Below are positions 60,467 through 64,000 of a DNA stretch of 64,000 bases, piece by piece; within the stretch, counting starts at the first letter, position 1, and each line of letters opens with the position of its first letter. The DNA is from Urbifossiella limnaea (GTDB taxonomy: Bacteria > Planctomycetota > Planctomycetia > Gemmatales > Gemmataceae), in contig NZ_CP036273.1 of assembly GCF_007747215.1 (NCBI RefSeq), positions 6,370,322-6,434,321 on the forward strand, read 5' to 3'. The translations under genes were made by a program, and so were the position numbers. The notes beneath the pieces are model-generated. The model searched no databases, had not been told where the DNA came from, and saw only the letters and a list, made by a program, of their open reading frames with translations.

Positions 60467-61393
60467 GTGCCCCGCAAGATCGTCATCGTCGCCGACCCCG
60501 GCATCGACACCGCGTTCGCGGTCGCACTCGCCCTCGCCGACCCGACGCTCGAAGTCGTCGGCCTCCTCCCCACCGCCGGCAACGTCTCGGCCGAGCAGGC
60601 CACGGCCAACGTCCACACGCTGGTCGACGTGCTCGACCCGCCGAAGTGGCCGAAGCTGGCCGCGGCGCTGCCGGCGAAGTACGACCTGGACGGCCTCGCC
60701 CTCCACGGCCCCGGCGGGCTCGGCGGCGTCAGCTTCCCCACCGCGACGCGACACGCCCTGCACCCGGCCGACAAGGTGCTCGTGGAGCTGGCCCACGAGC
60801 ACCCGCGCGAGGTCACGCTGATCTGCCTCGGGCCGCTCACCACCCTCGCCGCCGCCCTCGACCGCGACCCCACGCTGCCGGCGGTGCTGGCGGAAACGGT
60901 CATCGTCGGCGGGGCGTGGAAGGTGCCGGGGAACGCCGGGCCGGGGTCCGAGTTCCACTTCGCGCTCGACCCGGACGCCGCCCGCCGGGTGCTGCACGCC
61001 GAGCTGAACCCGCTGCTGCTGCCGCTCGACGCCACGCGGAAGCTGGTGTTCTCGCCGTCGGACCTGCTCGACCTGCCGAACCCGGACTCGCGGACGTGCC
61101 AGTTCCTGCGGCAGATCGTCCCGTACGGCATCCGGGCGAGCTCGGCCCTGTACGGCATCGAGGGCTACCACCTGAAGGACGTGCTGGGCGTGGCGGTGGT
61201 GGCCCTGCCCGGGGTGGTGACGGCCGACGCCCGGCACGCCGACGTGGAGGCCCGCGGCGACCTGACCCGCGGCATGCTGGTGGTGGACGTGCGGCCGAAG
61301 CCCGCCGGACCGCCGACCGCCCGGGTCGCCACCGACGTGTCGGTCGGCGAGGTGCGGCAGTACATCGAGCGGACGCTGAAGGCGGCGCCGTGA
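60467..61393 (+). CDS. Divergent nucleoside hydrolase-like protein
   Basis: 308 aa from the GTG at 60467 with GGGAGGAG just upstream. IUNH-family fold: IVIVADPGIDTAFAVALAL at the N-terminus, ETVIVGGAWKVPGNAGPGSE in the middle and EFHFALDPDAARRVL. The calcium-binding block DxDPGxDD is reduced: the first Asp is Ala and the last Asp is Thr (ADPGIDTA). The substrate segment has His in EFHF where N is usual. It may have lost or changed the hydrolase activity. Co-directional with trpD, 44 nt away. Confidence 0.7.
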   Translation: MPRKIVIVADPGIDTAFAVALALADPTLEVVGLLPTAGNVSAEQATANVHTLVDVLDPPKWPKLAAALPAKYDLDGLALHGPGGLGGVSFPTATRHALHPADKVLVELAHEHPREVTLICLGPLTTLAAALDRDPTLPAVLAETVIVGGAWKVPGNAGPGSEFHFALDPDAARRVLHAELNPLLLPLDATRKLVFSPSDLLDLPNPDSRTCQFLRQIVPYGIRASSALYGIEGYHLKDVLGVAVVALPGVVTADARHADVEARGDLTRGMLVVDVRPKPAGPPTARVATDVSVGEVRQYIERTLKAAP

Positions 61394-61472
61394 TTCTGCC
61401 GGAATGCGGTACAATCTTTCTCGGACCGCGGCGAACCACCCCGGACGCCTCTCTCCGCGCGGAGTCGGCCCG

Positions 61473-64000
61473 ATGTACGTCCTGATGCAGTGCGTCGCCG
61501 AGGCGGTGGTGGCGAAGGGAGTGCGCGGGCTGGCCGAACTCGTCCCCGGCGGCGGCTTCGTCTACGACATCGCCAACGAGGCCCACCGCCGCCTCCGCGA
61601 CCGCAAGCGGTCCGACCAAATACGAGAGGAAGTGGTCGCCATCGCCGCCGCGGGCGTGGAGGAGGTGCGCAAGGTCGCCGAGCAGGTCGTGCAGGAAGTG
61701 GCCAAGAACGCGACCCCGGCCGACAAGGCGGCGCTGGAGCTGTACCTGACCCAGGTCCCCGGCGCCGTCCGCGCCTCGTTCCGCCGGGCCGAAGACCCCT
61801 CCGGCCGGTCCGTGCCCGACCAGTTCGCCCTGAACGACGGCGCCGACCTGGCCCGCCGGCTGCCGTCGAAACTGCCGAAGTTCCGCCCCGGCGACCCGCT
61901 CCCCGGCCGGCCCGGGTGGGTCGTCGGCGAGCTCCTCGGCAGCGGCGGCTTCGGCGAGGTGTGGCTGGCGCGCAACCCCTCGCTGGCGGCGCTCAAGGGG
62001 GCCGTCAAGTTCGGCACCGACCCGCAGGCCCGCGAGCGGCTGCTCCGCCACGAGGGCGGGCTCGTCAGCCGGGTCATGGAGGAGGGCCGCCACCCCAACA
62101 TCGTGCCGCTCCTCGACGCCTACCTCGAAGGCGACGCCCCGTGGCTGATGTACGAGTACGTCAGCGGCGGCGAGCTCGGCTCGCTCATCGGCGCCTGGCA
62201 GACCTCGACACCAGCCGATCGCGCGTCGAAAACCGTGGCCGCGCTGCGGACGCTCGCCGCGGCCGTCGGCCACTTCCACCAGCTGCGGCCGCCGCTCGTC
62301 CACCGCGACCTGAAGCCGGCGAACATCCTCGTCCGCGGCACCGCGGCGAGCCCGCAGCTGCTCGTCGCCGACTTCGGCATCGGCGGCGTCGCCGCGGACG
62401 CGGCCCTCGCCGCGGAGGCGACGCGCCGGTCGAGCGGGTACCTCGGGTCGCAGCTGTGGGGCTCGCACACGCCGCTGTACGCCAGCCCGCAGCAGCAGCG
62501 CGGCGAGAAGCCCGACCCGCGCGACGACGTTCACGCGCTGGGCGTCATCGGCTACCAGATGCTGACCGGCAAGCTCGACACCGCCCCCGGCGCCGACTTC
62601 GCCCGCACGCTGAAGCGGCTGAACGTGCCCGAGCCGCTGATCGAGCTTCTCGGCGACTGCGCCGCCCACGACCCCGAGCACCGGCCGAAGGACGCGGCCG
62701 AGCTCGCCGTCCGGCTGGCGAAGCTGGACGCGCCCGGCGCCGCGGCGCCGCCCGTCGAGGGGCCGCAGATCGTGGCGTGCCCGACGTGCGGCGTGTCGCT
62801 GCGGTTCCGGGCCGGGGCCACGGCGCTGCGCTGCACCCGCTGCGGCACCGTGTTCAACCCGTCGGCCACGGCCGCGCCGCCGAAGGTGGCCGTCGTCGAG
62901 GCGGTAGTCGCGTCGCCGGCCCCGCCGCCGCCCCCGGCGACGAAGCGGCCGGTAGTCACCGTCCGCCGCGACCCCGACGCCGACCGCCCGCGCCGCCGCG
63001 ACGACGACCGCGACCGTGACCGCGACCGCCGCCCCGAGCGGGAGGAGCGCGACGGCCCGAGCGTGAAGGCGTGGCTGATCGCCGGCGGCGGCGTGGTGGC
63101 GTCGCTCCTCATCATCCTGGTGGTCGTGCTCGCCACCGGCCGCGACCGCACCACGGCTCAGAACACCCCGCCCGACCAGACCCCGACGCCGACGCCGACG
63201 CCGACCCCCACGCCGACGCCGAACTCGACGCCGACCCCGCGGCCGGCGCCGTTCGTGCCCAACTTGACCCCGCCGGTCGTGCCGATCATCTCGGACCCGA
63301 CGCCGCGGCCGACGAAGAACCGGAAGGGGATGGAAGACCAGTTCCTGGCCCCCCCCGTGGTGCAGACGGTGGCCCAAATCCGCACGTTCCAGAGCCCCAC
63401 GCTGGCGAAGCAGTTCGCCGAGATCGGCTACGCCGCCGACGGCCAGTTGCTCATGGGCGTGACTGCCGAGGGCGACGTGACCCTCGTGTCGGCCGTGAAC
63501 GGCGCCGAGCGGATGAGCTTCTCCACGGGCGTGAAGGGCTTCCGCCCGCTGGTCTTCCCCGACGGCGGCACGATGGTAACGGCGATGGACGGCAAGAAGG
63601 ACCTGTTCGTGGTCACCATCGGCGCGGCAGTCCCGAAGAGCGGGTGGCCGAAGATGCCCGGGTTCACGGACGTGCCGACGGCGGTGGCGCTGAGCAAGAA
63701 CGGCGAGTGGGTCGCGGCCGGCGGCGACGAGGGGGCCGTGTCGGCGTGGCGCAAGGGGAGCAACGGCCTGCCGGTCCGCTTTATCGGCCCGGGGAAGGGG
63801 CAGCGGACGTTCGCCGGCCGGGTCGACGCGGTCACCTTCTCCGACCACATCTTCCCGGAGCTACTGGCCGCGAGCGGGAACACCGTCCGCGAGTGGCAGA
63901 GCTTCGGCGACTGGAAGACCAACCGGACGCTGATGGCCGAGGGGCCGATCCTGGCGTTCCCCTCGCAGCTAAAGCACCGGCGCGTGGCGGCGGTCGTCGC
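61473..64000 (+). CDS. Ser/Thr protein kinase with zinc ribbon, TM and propeller-like C-terminus (partial)
   Basis: 842 codons, running off the right edge. An N-terminal helical region (about 1-140) precedes a Hanks-type kinase domain: GSGGFGEVWLA (about 156), HRDLKPANIL (277-286), ADFGIGGV, and an activation segment SPQQQRGEKPDPRDDVHALG. A zinc ribbon follows (CPTCG, CTRCG), a charged linker, one TM helix (about 533-555; LIAGGGVVASLLIILVVVLA) and a Thr-Pro repeat at about 570-585 coded by 63180-63240. The outer part has WD-like strands (MLEGDVTL-type blocks). Such kinases with extracytoplasmic sensors are abundant in planctomycetes. The C-terminal end is not in the window. Confidence 0.85.
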   Translation, partial: MYVLMQCVAEAVVAKGVRGLAELVPGGGFVYDIANEAHRRLRDRKRSDQIREEVVAIAAAGVEEVRKVAEQVVQEVAKNATPADKAALELYLTQVPGAVRASFRRAEDPSGRSVPDQFALNDGADLARRLPSKLPKFRPGDPLPGRPGWVVGELLGSGGFGEVWLARNPSLAALKGAVKFGTDPQARERLLRHEGGLVSRVMEEGRHPNIVPLLDAYLEGDAPWLMYEYVSGGELGSLIGAWQTSTPADRASKTVAALRTLAAAVGHFHQLRPPLVHRDLKPANILVRGTAASPQLLVADFGIGGVAADAALAAEATRRSSGYLGSQLWGSHTPLYASPQQQRGEKPDPRDDVHALGVIGYQMLTGKLDTAPGADFARTLKRLNVPEPLIELLGDCAAHDPEHRPKDAAELAVRLAKLDAPGAAAPPVEGPQIVACPTCGVSLRFRAGATALRCTRCGTVFNPSATAAPPKVAVVEAVVASPAPPPPPATKRPVVTVRRDPDADRPRRRDDDRDRDRDRRPEREERDGPSVKAWLIAGGGVVASLLIILVVVLATGRDRTTAQNTPPDQTPTPTPTPTPTPTPNSTPTPRPAPFVPNLTPPVVPIISDPTPRPTKNRKGMEDQFLAPPVVQTVAQIRTFQSPTLAKQFAEIGYAADGQLLMGVTAEGDVTLVSAVNGAERMSFSTGVKGFRPLVFPDGGTMVTAMDGKKDLFVVTIGAAVPKSGWPKMPGFTDVPTAVALSKNGEWVAAGGDEGAVSAWRKGSNGLPVRFIGPGKGQRTFAGRVDAVTFSDHIFPELLAASGNTVREWQSFGDWKTNRTLMAEGPILAFPSQLKHRRVAAVV

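Noticed and set aside
63180-63240. Tandem ACGCCG repeat considered as a CRISPR-like array or microsatellite locus
   Set aside because: It is in frame and encodes the Thr-Pro linker of the kinase. No CRISPR repeat-spacer pattern was seen anywhere in the window.

Overview
The window looks like chromosomal DNA of a planctomycete of the Gemmataceae type. The reasons are high GC, zinc-ribbon plus proline-rich plus single-membrane-segment proteins, PA14-multihaem and FG-GAP/ASPIC proteins, a Ser/Thr kinase with a trailing propeller-like domain, an alternative complex III operon and large amounts of palindromic intergenic repeats. The genus is an inference, not a database match.

Layout. (1) 1-700: insertion-sequence debris (an IS4/IS701-like transposase fragment and IS66 TnpB/TnpC remnants). 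(2) About 900-13,600: an accessory island of small hypothetical genes. It holds two GIY-YIG-like proteins (one frameshifted), an XRE regulator, a low-GC block with two different HExxH metallopeptidases around a small hydrophobic protein, and a leftward module of MerR/AlpA-like HTH, P4/D5-type primase-helicase, TerS-like HTH protein and an 80-aa protein. A divergent pair follows: a two-TM protein with AbiC-like topology and a helical protein with an R-x4-H motif. The core module resembles a phage satellite (PICI-like) replication and packaging-hijack cassette with possible defence cargo, but no integrase or structural gene is visible. (3) 14,000-14,317: four tandem tRNA genes (Gln-CTG, Lys-TTT, Phe-GAA, Pro-CGG). 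(4) 14,600-21,800: phosphoesterase, membrane pyrophosphatase, esterase, zinc-ribbon protein, calpain-like protease and cupin-like protein. (5) 21,800-23,130: two tandem Unstab_antitox/ParE toxin-antitoxin pairs sharing a 160-bp near-identical repeat; one toxin is frameshifted at its C-terminus.

(6) 23,300-41,450: a long leftward respiratory operon, actA-actB-actC-actD-actE-actF, a one-TM protein, SCO, caa3 oxidase subunits II (with cytochrome c), I (type A2, YSHP motif), III and IV, a dihaem cytochrome lipoprotein, then haem A synthase and haem O synthase. It encodes an alternative complex III/caa3 branch together with its haem and copper maturation factors; many cistrons overlap by ATGA or GTGA. 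(7) 41,690-64,000: a histidine kinase with an ethylene-receptor-like N-terminal membrane domain and four PAS domains, small membrane proteins, an AsmA/TamB-like giant, FG-GAP/ASPIC and PA14-pentahaem proteins, a ThuA-like protein, a CNT nucleoside transporter, a tandem FKBP, TrpD, a divergent nucleoside hydrolase, and a Ser/Thr kinase cut by the window end.

Intergenic spaces carry several families of perfect palindromes. One is a 14-bp palindrome, CGCCGCTTGCGGCG, found in four exact copies, three of them 1-6 nt after stop codons.
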